A stretch of DNA of 14,648 bases from DAISIK01 sp036822055 (GTDB lineage Bacteria > Verrucomicrobiota > Verrucomicrobiia > Opitutales > Puniceicoccaceae), in assembly GCA_036822055.1 (NCBI GenBank), contig DAISIK010000046.1:1-14648 (forward strand), written 5' to 3'. Position 1 is the first letter of the stretch. The number at the start of each line of letters is the position of its first letter. Shown here in pieces: positions 1-7,686 of the stretch. A program made the translations under genes and the position numbers. The notes under the pieces are model-generated. The model was not told the DNA's origin. It saw only the letters and a list, made by a program, of their open reading frames with translations, and made no database searches.

Positions 1-1
1 G

Positions 2-28
2 ATCGCCGACCGCCCGGAAGCCTTCTAG
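2..28 (+). other. Possible 3' end of an upstream gene
   Basis: A frame open from the window edge reads IADRPEAF and stops at TAG (26-28), 20 bases before the K+ transporter start. KtrB genes often follow the regulatory subunit gene ktrA, so a ktrA end would fit. Eight codons cannot identify a protein, and another frame is also open at the edge, so this is only a candidate. Confidence 0.25.
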
Positions 29-48
29 CATCCTCCCTCCGATAGAAT

Positions 49-1398
49 ATGAAGGGCTTTTTTGGTAAAACAGTTTCCGCAATTGGGCGTTTCTTAAACC
101 GTCTTACCCCGGTCCAGACCATTGTGTTCGGATACGCCACCTACATTCTGGTCATCTTCCTTCCCCTCGCGTTGCTCCCGGCTACCTCAGTCCCTGGAAT
201 CGGTCTACTGGACCACCTTTTCATGGCAACCTCGGCGGTCAGTACCACGGGTCTCTCAACGCTCAATCTCCCCGAGTCCTACAATCTGCTTGGCCAGGTC
301 ATCCTCCTTCTCGGTTTTCAAATTGGAGGTCTTGGATACATGACCTTTGGGTCATTCGCGATCATGGCTTCCCGAGGTCAGGTTTCTGAATCGCGAATCA
401 AAATCGGCAGAGCTGTCTTTGCCATGCCAGACCATTTTGATCCGATCTCGTTCATCCGGCGCGCGGTGGTTTTCTCCCTTCTCGTCGAGGTGTTTGGGAC
501 GATTGCACTGTACTTTGCCTTCTCCCGAGCCGGAGTAGAATCTCCCCTCTGGCCCGCTCTTTTTCACTCAGTTTCCGCATTCTGTACCGCTGGTCTCAGT
601 ACTTTCCCGAACAGTCTCGAGGGATTTCAGTCCAACTTTTTGATCATCGGCATCATCTCGCTCCTCAGCATCCTCGGGGCTCTCGGATTCATCGTAATCT
701 CCGACCTTTGGCTCGCCTCCCAATCTCGCATCCGCAAGATCACCCTGACCAGCAAGATCATCCTCGTCGCCACCTTCGGCGGCATCACCCTCGGGGCCCT
801 CGCAATCACCTTTGACCCCTCAGTCTCTGATGCGGGATATGGAAAAGGGTTACCCGTTGCCATCTTTCAAGCGATCTCCGCCCTGACCACCGTTGGTTTC
901 AATACCGTCCCGGTCGGTCTTCTCTCGCAAGCCTCCATCATGGTTATCATCGTCCTGATGATTCTGGGAGCTTCTCCGAGTGGAACCGGCGGCGGTCTTA
1001 AAAGCACCTCGTGGTCTGCCGGACTTGCTGCAACCTGGAGTATGATTCGCGGCAGAAAGGAAACTACCTTCTTCGGAAACGTCGTCCCAAACCATCGAAT
1101 TCAGGCTGCTTTTGGTTCCTTTACCCTCTACATGATGTTTTTCTCGCTCGGTTGTTATTTGCTCCTTCTCGCCGATCGACATCACTTCGAGGATATTGTC
1201 TTCGAGGTGGCCTCTGCCCTGGGAACGGTTGGCCTCAGCCGAGGGATCACCACCGAGCTGACCGTCCTCGGTAAAGTAACCGTCATGGGCTTGATGTTCA
1301 TTGGCAGGATAGGAGTAGTTTCCCTTGCCCTCGCCGCCCTCGCCAGAAGGCACGATAACGAACCAGAAATTCGCAGGGAGGAAGACCTCATTATCTAA
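49..1398 (+). CDS. ktrB: K+ transporter, TrkH/KtrB family membrane subunit
   Basis: This 449-residue integral membrane protein is the K+-translocating subunit of a Ktr/Trk uptake system. These systems normally pair with a cytoplasmic nucleotide-binding KtrA/TrkA subunit. The four pore-loop filter motifs of the superfamily are all visible: TTGLS (66-70), TAGLS (180-184), TVGFN (281-285) and TVGLS (393-397). The glycine-rich stretch GASPSGTGGGLKST (307-320) matches the flexible gating loop after the third pore loop. The rest is mostly hydrophobic helices, ending in a short charged tail. The length is typical of KtrB and a little short for TrkH. ATG at 49 gives the expected short N-terminus; no strong Shine-Dalgarno is visible. 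KtrA is not in the window but could lie just upstream. The family call is firm; KtrB versus TrkH is less so. Confidence 0.93.
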   Translation: MKGFFGKTVSAIGRFLNRLTPVQTIVFGYATYILVIFLPLALLPATSVPGIGLLDHLFMATSAVSTTGLSTLNLPESYNLLGQVILLLGFQIGGLGYMTFGSFAIMASRGQVSESRIKIGRAVFAMPDHFDPISFIRRAVVFSLLVEVFGTIALYFAFSRAGVESPLWPALFHSVSAFCTAGLSTFPNSLEGFQSNFLIIGIISLLSILGALGFIVISDLWLASQSRIRKITLTSKIILVATFGGITLGALAITFDPSVSDAGYGKGLPVAIFQAISALTTVGFNTVPVGLLSQASIMVIIVLMILGASPSGTGGGLKSTSWSAGLAATWSMIRGRKETTFFGNVVPNHRIQAAFGSFTLYMMFFSLGCYLLLLADRHHFEDIVFEVASALGTVGLSRGITTELTVLGKVTVMGLMFIGRIGVVSLALAALARRHDNEPEIRREEDLII

Positions 1399-1517
1399 CC
1401 TCCTGCAGCCCATCCTCCATCAGCTTCAGGCATCCAAAATCCAAGCTTCAAGGCCGAGCTGCTTCAATTTCCGGGTTTCGTTCGCAATTTTCTCAGACTT
1501 GGTTCGTCATCAGCACT
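1399..1517 (+). promoter_or_regulatory. Leader region of the arsS-arsM operon
   Basis: These 119 bases separate the K+ transporter from arsS and are the only sizeable gap before the arsenic genes, so a promoter here is plausible. No convincing -35/-10 pair and no ArsR-type inverted repeat is visible. The hexamer GCTTCA occurs three times in direct orientation (1423, 1445 and 1461, spaced 22 and 16 bases), which may be chance. No clear terminator for the transporter gene is seen either. Confidence 0.25.
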
Positions 1518-2528
1518 ATGCTCCCTCCCCCAACTGCCTCCAGACAGAGTACCCGCTTCTCCCGCATTCTCGATCAAGAGTCGTTGGTTCTCAGACGGAA
1601 AAGGCCTGAAGTGCTTCAACTCAACCTCGGCAAGCTCTGCAATCTAACTTGCATGCATTGCCATGTCAGCGCCGGACCTCGACGTAAAGAAATCATCGCG
1701 CGCGAGACCATAGAGCGGATCATCAATTGGTATCGTCGCTTCCCCCTCTCAACCGTCGACCTTACCGGAGGGGCGCCCGAAATGGCACCCGACTTTCAGT
1801 GGCTGGTCCAGGAAATCCGCAAGATCTCTCCCCAAGCCCGAATCATCGACCGCTGCAACCTCGTCATTCTCAATGAGCCCGGTTACCACTGGCTGGGGGA
1901 CTTTCTCAAGGAACAACGCGTCGATATCGTCGCCTCAATGCCCTGTTATAGCCCGGATAACGTCAACGCCCAACGCGGCAATGGCGTTTTTGACCGCAGC
2001 ATCGAAGCCCTCCGCGAACTCAACGCCCTCGGCTACGGGACTGGCGATCCAGGGCTTCCCCTTCACCTCGTCTACAATCCCGGTGGAGCCTTTCTTCCGC
2101 CAGAGGCCACAGCCCTCGAAGCCGACTACAAGCGCGAATTAAAGGCCCATTTCGGCATCGTCTTCGATTCATTGTACGTCATGACCAATCTCCCCATCGC
2201 GAGGTTTGCCTCCTACCTTCGGAAAGAGGGTAAATACGAAAAATACCTCGACCTCCTCATCCAAAGTTTCAACCCGTCGACCATTCCCGAACTGATGTGC
2301 CGCAACACCCTCAGCGTCAGTTGGGAGGGCGAGGTCTACGACTGCGACTTCAACCAAATGATGAACCTTCCGCTGACCAACCAGGGACGCCACAAACCAC
2401 TGCTCTGGGACCTCGACCCCAACCAACTCATCGGTGCCCAGATCACCACCGCCGACCACTGCTTCGGCTGCACTGCCGGGGCCGGATCGAGTTGCGGTGG
2501 CCGGCTTACCGAGACCCCATCTTCTTAA
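1518..2528 (+). CDS. arsS: Arsenosugar biosynthesis radical SAM protein ArsS
   Basis: ArsS is a radical S-adenosylmethionine enzyme. The family is understood to attach a 5'-deoxyadenosyl group to dimethylated arsenic, the first committed step towards arsenosugars. The iron-sulfur motif C41-x3-C45-x2-C48 lies in KLCNLTCMHCHVSAGP, and GGAPE (84-88) matches the SAM-binding GGEP-type motif. The C-terminal half has the family's cysteine-rich part: C261, C276 in YDCDFNQ, and HCFGCTAGAGSSCGG with C315, C318 and C326. Some relatives are selenoproteins; here the C-terminal positions are ordinary Cys codons and no in-frame TGA interrupts the gene. The length (336) is normal. ATG at 1518 is chosen because it leaves a short N-terminus before the conserved LNLGKLCN. 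The stop overlaps the arsM start (TAATG), implying co-translation. Confidence 0.9.
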   Translation: MLPPPTASRQSTRFSRILDQESLVLRRKRPEVLQLNLGKLCNLTCMHCHVSAGPRRKEIIARETIERIINWYRRFPLSTVDLTGGAPEMAPDFQWLVQEIRKISPQARIIDRCNLVILNEPGYHWLGDFLKEQRVDIVASMPCYSPDNVNAQRGNGVFDRSIEALRELNALGYGTGDPGLPLHLVYNPGGAFLPPEATALEADYKRELKAHFGIVFDSLYVMTNLPIARFASYLRKEGKYEKYLDLLIQSFNPSTIPELMCRNTLSVSWEGEVYDCDFNQMMNLPLTNQGRHKPLLWDLDPNQLIGAQITTADHCFGCTAGAGSSCGGRLTETPSS

Positions 2529-3589
2529 TGCGTTCAACAAATACCCTCCCTTCCCTCGATTACCTGGAAAACTCCCGTCAGTACTACGGCGAAATCATTT
2601 CCCAATCGACCGATCTGCAAACCACCGCTTGCTGTCCGAGTGGATCGCTGCCCAGCTGGCTGAGGCCGATCTATGCAAAATTACCCCCGGAGATCATTGA
2701 GCGTTCCTACGGCTGCGGTTCGCCCCTTCCCCTCAAACTGGATGGATGCACCGTCCTGGACCTCGGCTGCGGAACCGGCAGAGACCTCTATGCCGCCGCT
2801 CACCTGGTTGGCCCGAGCGGGCGCCTCATTGGCATCGATTTCACCGAAGAACAAATCGAAGTCGCCCGAAAATACCGTCGAAAAGTAGCGGAGGAGGCGG
2901 GCCTCGAAGAGGACAAGATCCAGTTGGTCCAGGGTAATCTGGAAAATCTCGCCGAGGCGGGAGTCCCTGATGGAAGTATCCAGGTAGCGATCTCAAATTG
3001 TGTTCTCAATCTCTGCCGCGACAAAAAGGCTGCCCTGAAAGCCATCTTCGCTGCCCTCGAGGAGGGTGGAGAGCTTTACTTTTCCGATGTCTTCGCCTCG
3101 CGCCGGCTCTGCCCCGAGATCACCAACCACCCAGTGCTTCACGGCGAATGCCTCGGAGGAGCCTGGTACTGGGAAGATTTCCGACGCCTCCTGCTCGAGG
3201 TCGGCTGTCCAGACTTTCGCATTATGGAGAGGGGACCGATCCAGATCCACAACCGCGATCTCGCCTCCCTACTTGAGGGAACTTCCTTCGAAGCGGCCAC
3301 CCTTCGCTGTTTCAAGCTCGGGAGTCTGGAGGACCGCTGCGAGGATTACGGACAGGTTGCCACTTATCTGGGATGCATTCCAGCCGCCGAACGAATTTTC
3401 CACCTCGACCATTCCCACACCTTCGAGATCGGTCGCCCCACCGCTGTCTGCGGGAACACGGCCTCCCTGCTCTCCGAGACTCGCTTCGCGCCCCATTTTA
3501 AAATCAACGGCGATCGATCGACCCACTACGGATTATTTCAGACCATTAAGCCATCGACCCAGTCCCAGAAAACGATCGGTTGTTGCTGA
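2528..3589 (+). CDS. arsM: Arsenite S-adenosylmethionine methyltransferase ArsM
   Basis: This cytoplasmic class I methyltransferase methylates As(III) stepwise, giving the dimethylarsenic that ArsS uses. The SAM-binding motif VLDLGCGTGRDLY is at about 76-88. The conserved arsenic-binding cysteines are present: C35/C36 in TACC, C63 in YGCGSP, C158 in ISNCVLNL and C208 in GECLGGA. Spacings of 28 (C35 to C63) and 50 (C158 to C208) match the characterised algal CmArsM, as I recall its numbering (44, 72, 174, 224). A C-terminal domain of roughly 100 residues carries further cysteines and ends in GCC, which could help handle thiol-bound arsenic (inference). The start is ATG at 2528, overlapping the arsS stop; an open frame continues upstream inside arsS, but the homology begins here. 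Length is 353 residues. Confidence 0.94.
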   Translation: MRSTNTLPSLDYLENSRQYYGEIISQSTDLQTTACCPSGSLPSWLRPIYAKLPPEIIERSYGCGSPLPLKLDGCTVLDLGCGTGRDLYAAAHLVGPSGRLIGIDFTEEQIEVARKYRRKVAEEAGLEEDKIQLVQGNLENLAEAGVPDGSIQVAISNCVLNLCRDKKAALKAIFAALEEGGELYFSDVFASRRLCPEITNHPVLHGECLGGAWYWEDFRRLLLEVGCPDFRIMERGPIQIHNRDLASLLEGTSFEAATLRCFKLGSLEDRCEDYGQVATYLGCIPAAERIFHLDHSHTFEIGRPTAVCGNTASLLSETRFAPHFKINGDRSTHYGLFQTIKPSTQSQKTIGCC

Positions 3590-3617
3590 ACCACCCGGCA
3601 AGGTTTTACTGAAACCT

Positions 3618-4373
3618 ATGTTGGTGGTGCCTCGTCCGATCCCCTTCTTTGTTTTCACCGTCTGGGCTGCTGTCGGTCTAGTCGTCGTCCCTCTGGGTCT
3701 AAAAGTACCCTTTGGAGGATGGTCGGACTTCCTCTTCCTGCTCTTCGCCAGTAGCGTGCTCCTGAGTGATGAGATCGCTTTGCTGGGAGCAAAAAAAGCC
3801 ATTTTCCGATTCGTGGCCATTGCAGTGGTTGCCGGAGCTGCTGAATGGCTTGGCGTCACCACGGGGGTCCTTTTTGGGCACTATGTCTACACCGCGGCCT
3901 GGGGTCCCCTCCTTGCAAGCACCTTGCCCCTCTCGGTTCCCCTCGCTTGGTATTGCCTCGTGCTTCCCCTGCAACGCGTGGTCCTCGGCGATCTCCGCCC
4001 CGTAGTATCGGTTCCGCTCGGGGCAGCCCTGCTCGTGGTTTGCGACCTCGTACTGGATCCAGTGGCAACCCTCCTCCGAGGGTACTGGACCTGGCCTGCT
4101 GGCGGACCCTACTACGGCGTCCCCCTGAGCAACTTCGTTGGCTGGTTCATTACCGGGCTCCTCGTCATGGGGATCGCCACCGCAACCGCCAAGGGGAGGA
4201 TGAAAGGGACCCGGATGCGTGCCCGTGCCCTCTCGGTGCTCGGTTGGACGGTGGGACTCTTTGGTCTCGCCGCTGCTGTCGGAGGTCTGTGGATACCAGC
4301 CGTCCTCGGTCTTCCTTTTCTTATCCTCGCAGGGGTCTTCTTCCGACCGGCTTGGCGCTCAAAGAACCCCTGA
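3618..4373 (+). CDS. cruF: Carotenoid biosynthesis membrane protein, CruF-like hydratase
   Basis: This 251-residue polytopic membrane protein, with about seven hydrophobic segments, belongs to the carotenoid-synthesis family Pfam PF04240 (CruF, bisanhydrobacterioruberin hydratase). Characterised members hydrate the psi end group of acyclic carotenoids at C-1,2. Family signatures are AEWLGVTTGVLFGHYVY (75-91), DLVLDPVA (143-150) and YWTW followed by GGPYYGVPLSNFVGWF (156-177). The open frame extends back into arsM, but ATG at 3618 gives the usual N-terminus and leaves a 28-base gap. No Shine-Dalgarno is evident. The spacing suggests read-through from arsS-arsM. The gene converges on glcD with only 26 bases between the stops and no recognisable terminator. 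The family is fairly secure; the exact substrate is not. Confidence 0.78.
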   Translation: MLVVPRPIPFFVFTVWAAVGLVVVPLGLKVPFGGWSDFLFLLFASSVLLSDEIALLGAKKAIFRFVAIAVVAGAAEWLGVTTGVLFGHYVYTAAWGPLLASTLPLSVPLAWYCLVLPLQRVVLGDLRPVVSVPLGAALLVVCDLVLDPVATLLRGYWTWPAGGPYYGVPLSNFVGWFITGLLVMGIATATAKGRMKGTRMRARALSVLGWTVGLFGLAAAVGGLWIPAVLGLPFLILAGVFFRPAWRSKNP

Positions 4374-4399
4374 ACCCCCCCTGCTACGGTCCTTCCCCC

Positions 4400-5824
4400 T
4401 CAGTGTCGATCCCACTCGAATCGATGAAGGACACGGTTTTCATTCCAGGTCTCCACCGGCTCAAAGATCTTTCCTGGATTAAGGATGCCTTTCGGATCGA
4501 GCGCCCGCTTGATCGCCCGCATTGCCTCCAGCTCAGCCGCACTCAGCTGGCTGCTTAAAAAAGGCGTCTTTTGCAGACCGATTCCGTGCTCGCCGCTGAT
4601 TGCACCCCCGAGCCGGATCACCGTCTCCATCACCTCGCCCAAAACCCCGCGGGCGTGTTCGCGGTGGTGCGGGTCCTCCTGGTTGAACATGATGTTGACG
4701 TGGAGATTCCCATCACCCGCATGCCCGAAAACGGCAATCGGCATCCCCGTCCTCTGCCGCATCCCGTCGATCGCCGAAAGCAACGCTTCCTGCGCGGGGA
4801 GCGGCACCACCACATCGTTGTTTAGTTTGGTATTCCCGAGGGCAAACATCGAACTCGAGCAAGCGCGGCGGATTTCCCAGAATTTCTCTGCCTCGGCCAC
4901 TTCTGCAGCCTCCCGCCATGCTTCCGCACCCGCTTCAATAATCTTGAGGAGGGAGCGTCGCTGCTTTTCCACGGCATCAGCATCCCCATCGACCTGTAAA
5001 ATCAGAAGAGCCCGGCCCGGCATTTCAGGAAAAATCGGCGCCCCCATCGTACGTTCGGCACCGCCAACGCTCAGTACGTCAAGAAACTCCATGATCGATG
5101 GCGTCTGCCCATCCTCGAGGATTTGCCGACACGCCCGGAGGGCGAGGGCCTCACTCCCGAAGGCTGCCAAAACCAGATGCTCACGGTCCGGCTTCGGGAT
5201 CAACCTCAGGGATGCCCCGGTGATCACCCCCAGGGTGCCCTCGCTTCCGATCAACAGATCTCTCAGGTTGTAGCCGGTGGCGTACTTCTTCACCTCCCGG
5301 CCAAAATTGAATGGCTCACCCGAAGCGAAATATCCCTGCAAAGATACCACGTAATCCCGGGTTACCCCGTACTTGACGCAGCGCATCCCCCCAGCGTTGC
5401 AGGCAATGTTCCCACCGATCGTCGAGTACTTTTTTGAGGATGGGTCAGGCGGGTAGAAAAGACCTCTCGCCTCTGCCGCACTTTGAAGGTCTCCCACCTT
5501 GGTTCCACAGCCCACCCTCGCCAGCCTCTCCTCGGGGTGGATGGAGCATTCCTGCAGGGCGGACAGATCGAGGACCCAACCTCCTTTCCAGGGCACCGCA
5601 GAGCCAGTTAAGGACGATCCAGTCGCCCGCGCCGTGACCGGAATCCCTGCTTCGTTCGCCAACCGGAGAACAGTTCCCACCTCCTCCGCCGCCTCCACTC
5701 GGACCACCGCATCACAGGTGCCGGGGATCTTCATCCCGTCAAAGGCAAAAGCCCTACGGGTCGCCTCATCCGTCCTGACTCGATCGCCCAAAAATCCCCT
5801 CAATCGCCGTAAAGTTTCTTCCAT
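4400..5824 (-). CDS. glcD: FAD-linked oxidoreductase, GlcD/D-lactate dehydrogenase type
   Basis: This 474-residue flavoprotein has an N-terminal PCMH-type FAD-binding domain (about 35-215) and a C-terminal FAD-oxidase domain (about 220-455). Such enzymes oxidise 2-hydroxy acids such as glycolate or D-lactate. Visible family motifs are ATGSSLTGSAVP (67-78), GGNIACNAGGMRCVKYG (137-153), GSEGTLGVIT (193-202), FGHAGDGNLHVN (366-377) with the metal-site histidines, and SGEHGIGLQK (410-419). The frame runs upstream into ptsI. The start chosen is ATG at 5824, which overlaps the ptsI stop as TAATG and gives a normal N-terminus. The usual GlcE and GlcF partners are absent nearby, so it may be a single-subunit dehydrogenase. 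The substrate cannot be told from sequence alone, and the gene symbol is provisional. Confidence 0.88.
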   Translation of the reverse strand: MEETLRRLRGFLGDRVRTDEATRRAFAFDGMKIPGTCDAVVRVEAAEEVGTVLRLANEAGIPVTARATGSSLTGSAVPWKGGWVLDLSALQECSIHPEERLARVGCGTKVGDLQSAAEARGLFYPPDPSSKKYSTIGGNIACNAGGMRCVKYGVTRDYVVSLQGYFASGEPFNFGREVKKYATGYNLRDLLIGSEGTLGVITGASLRLIPKPDREHLVLAAFGSEALALRACRQILEDGQTPSIMEFLDVLSVGGAERTMGAPIFPEMPGRALLILQVDGDADAVEKQRRSLLKIIEAGAEAWREAAEVAEAEKFWEIRRACSSSMFALGNTKLNNDVVVPLPAQEALLSAIDGMRQRTGMPIAVFGHAGDGNLHVNIMFNQEDPHHREHARGVLGEVMETVIRLGGAISGEHGIGLQKTPFLSSQLSAAELEAMRAIKRALDPKGILNPGKIFEPVETWNENRVLHRFEWDRH

Positions 5825-7617
5825 TAATTTTTGGTCAAGAGTCCTTCCATCGCCTCTCTGTAGAATCTTTGCAACCGTTCCGAAATCATCTCGGGTTCTT
5901 TCATCTCCAAAACCTCCGTTGCGAGGGCTTGGCACTCCTGCTTGCTCAGGGAACGGATCAAAAACTTGGCTTCTGGTATCAAAGCCGCCGTCATGCTCAG
6001 CTCGTCAACCCCCAGTCCGATCAAGAGAGGGACATAGAGTGGATCGCCACCCATCTCTCCGCAAACCGCCACTTCCAAACCATTGGAGTTTGCCAACCGG
6101 AGGATCATTCCGAGGCAGCGTATCACCGCCGGGTGACTCGGATCATACAAATGCGCCACCTTTTCATTGATCCGATCGACCGCCAGTAAGTACTGGACCA
6201 AATCATTGGTCCCGATGCTCAAGAAGCTGCACTCCTTCGCCAGGACATCAATCGTCAGTGCTGCGCTCGGGATCTCCACCATGGTTCCTACCCGAATGCC
6301 TTCATCAAAATCAATCCGCTCCTCCCTCAACTTTACCTTGGTCTGCTCCAAAATCTCGTTGGCTTCCCTAATCTCGCCAGCCCCGCTCACCATCGGGTAG
6401 AGGATCGCCACTTCTCCGAAAGCGGAGGCCCTTAGAATGGCCCGAAACTGGGTGCTTAGAACCAACGGATTCCGCAGGCAAAAGCGGATCGCCCGAAACC
6501 CCATGAACGGATTCTCCTCCGACAGGCCACTCAAACCAATCGGAGCAACCATCTTGTCGCCCCCCAAATCAATCGTTCGGATCACCACCCGGCGCCCCTT
6601 CATCCCCTTAACAACCTCGGCGTAGGCGGTGAACTGCGCCTCCTCGCTCTGCATTCCCTTGCCTCGGAGAAAAAGTGCTTCGGTCCGATAGAGTCCGATC
6701 CCTTCGGCATCACTCGACCAAATTGCTTCAAGATCCTCGGGCCCCTCTACGTTGGCCGACACCCGAACGTGAAAACCGTCCTTGGTGTCTGTCGGCGCGG
6801 CGACCTGGGAAACATAAATTTCCTGGATATTGCGCCGCTTGGCGACCAACTCGCCGTACCGGAAGAGCGTGCTCTCCGAAGGATTAACGATAAAAATACC
6901 GTCATAACCATCAACCAACACCTTGTCCCCGGAATCAATCTCAGTGGTAAGCTCGGGAATCCCAACCACCGCCGGGATACCCATTGAACGGGCCATGATT
7001 ACGGTGTGGCTGGTCCTCCCCCCAAGGCTGGAAACAAAGGCCAGCGCATCCCCTTTACCGATTCCCGCCACATCGGAGGCGTTGATCATGTTGGAGACCA
7101 CTACCCGAGGAGCGTTTTTGCCCTTGTTCCAACTCGAGGCAAAGTCGGTTTCACCAAGCAAGTTTGAGAGAATCCTGCGGGTTACGTCTCGAATATCCCC
7201 CACCCTCTCCCGCAAATACTCGTCGTCAACAGAGTCGAAAAAATCGATGAAACGCTGCGAAACATTCACGAAACAAGACTCGATATTTCGTTTGGTTTCG
7301 CGCTGCAGAAGCAGTGTCTCGTCGATCAAGGCCTTGTCTTCTACCACGAGGAGGTGGGCATCAAAAATTTGCGCCTCACTCTCCCCAAGTTTTTTGGCGA
7401 TCTCGTTGCGTATTCCAGAGATCTGCTGGCGGGTTTTTAAGAGTGCATTCTCAAAACGAACCAACTCCCTCTCTAGATCTTTTTCCTCAACTTCGTATTC
7501 TGGAACCTCAATTTCCGGCAGGGAAAAAACAAATGCGGGGCCGATTGCCACGCCGGGTGCCGCCGGTACTCCCTGAAACTTTCGTTCTCTGAGGTCTTTT
7601 TGAGATTCTGATGACAT
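5824..7617 (-). CDS. ptsI: Phosphoenolpyruvate-protein phosphotransferase (PTS enzyme I)
   Basis: Enzyme I takes phosphate from phosphoenolpyruvate and passes it to HPr at the head of the PTS. The 597-residue protein has the complete architecture: an N-terminal HPr-binding/phosphohistidine part, GGRTSHTVIMAR (199-210) with active-site H204, and a PEP-binding TIM barrel. Barrel motifs include GIGLYRTEALFL (306-317), RTIDLGGDKM (347-356), SIGTNDLVQYLLAVDR (467-482) and AVCGEMGGDP (517-526) with catalytic C519. The length slightly exceeds the E. coli enzyme (about 575). The start is ATG at 7617, preceded by AGGA five bases upstream, one of the better ribosome sites here. No HPr or sugar-specific enzyme II gene lies in the window, so a regulatory PTS is possible. 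The gene is 69 bases downstream of ispE and overlaps glcD. Confidence 0.96.
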   Translation of the reverse strand: MSSESQKDLRERKFQGVPAAPGVAIGPAFVFSLPEIEVPEYEVEEKDLERELVRFENALLKTRQQISGIRNEIAKKLGESEAQIFDAHLLVVEDKALIDETLLLQRETKRNIESCFVNVSQRFIDFFDSVDDEYLRERVGDIRDVTRRILSNLLGETDFASSWNKGKNAPRVVVSNMINASDVAGIGKGDALAFVSSLGGRTSHTVIMARSMGIPAVVGIPELTTEIDSGDKVLVDGYDGIFIVNPSESTLFRYGELVAKRRNIQEIYVSQVAAPTDTKDGFHVRVSANVEGPEDLEAIWSSDAEGIGLYRTEALFLRGKGMQSEEAQFTAYAEVVKGMKGRRVVIRTIDLGGDKMVAPIGLSGLSEENPFMGFRAIRFCLRNPLVLSTQFRAILRASAFGEVAILYPMVSGAGEIREANEILEQTKVKLREERIDFDEGIRVGTMVEIPSAALTIDVLAKECSFLSIGTNDLVQYLLAVDRINEKVAHLYDPSHPAVIRCLGMILRLANSNGLEVAVCGEMGGDPLYVPLLIGLGVDELSMTAALIPEAKFLIRSLSKQECQALATEVLEMKEPEMISERLQRFYREAMEGLLTKN

Positions 7618-7686
7618 CAGGTTCCTGGCTCGCTCGGGGGGCTTCTTCGTTTCATTGTCTGGATCAGCTCTGCTACAAGTATTTGG

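Noticed and set aside
850..1413. A 187-codon open frame on the minus strand
   Set aside because: It lies antisense to the K+ transporter, whose pore motifs are all intact. Long antisense frames are expected in G+C-rich DNA, and this one has no recognisable domain.
1399..1517. ArsR operator in front of arsS
   Set aside because: No inverted repeat of the ArsR type can be found in this gap.
2440..2528. Possible selenocysteine codon at the C-terminus of ArsS
   Set aside because: Some relatives are selenoproteins, but here the relevant positions are TGC codons and the frame ends in TAA with no in-frame TGA.
3066..3617. Upstream extension of the cruF frame into arsM
   Set aside because: The added residues are low-complexity shadow sequence of arsM, and ATG at 3618 gives the normal family N-terminus.
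4485..5273. A 262-codon open frame on the plus strand
   Set aside because: It is antisense to glcD, with Ser/Arg/Pro-rich shadow composition.
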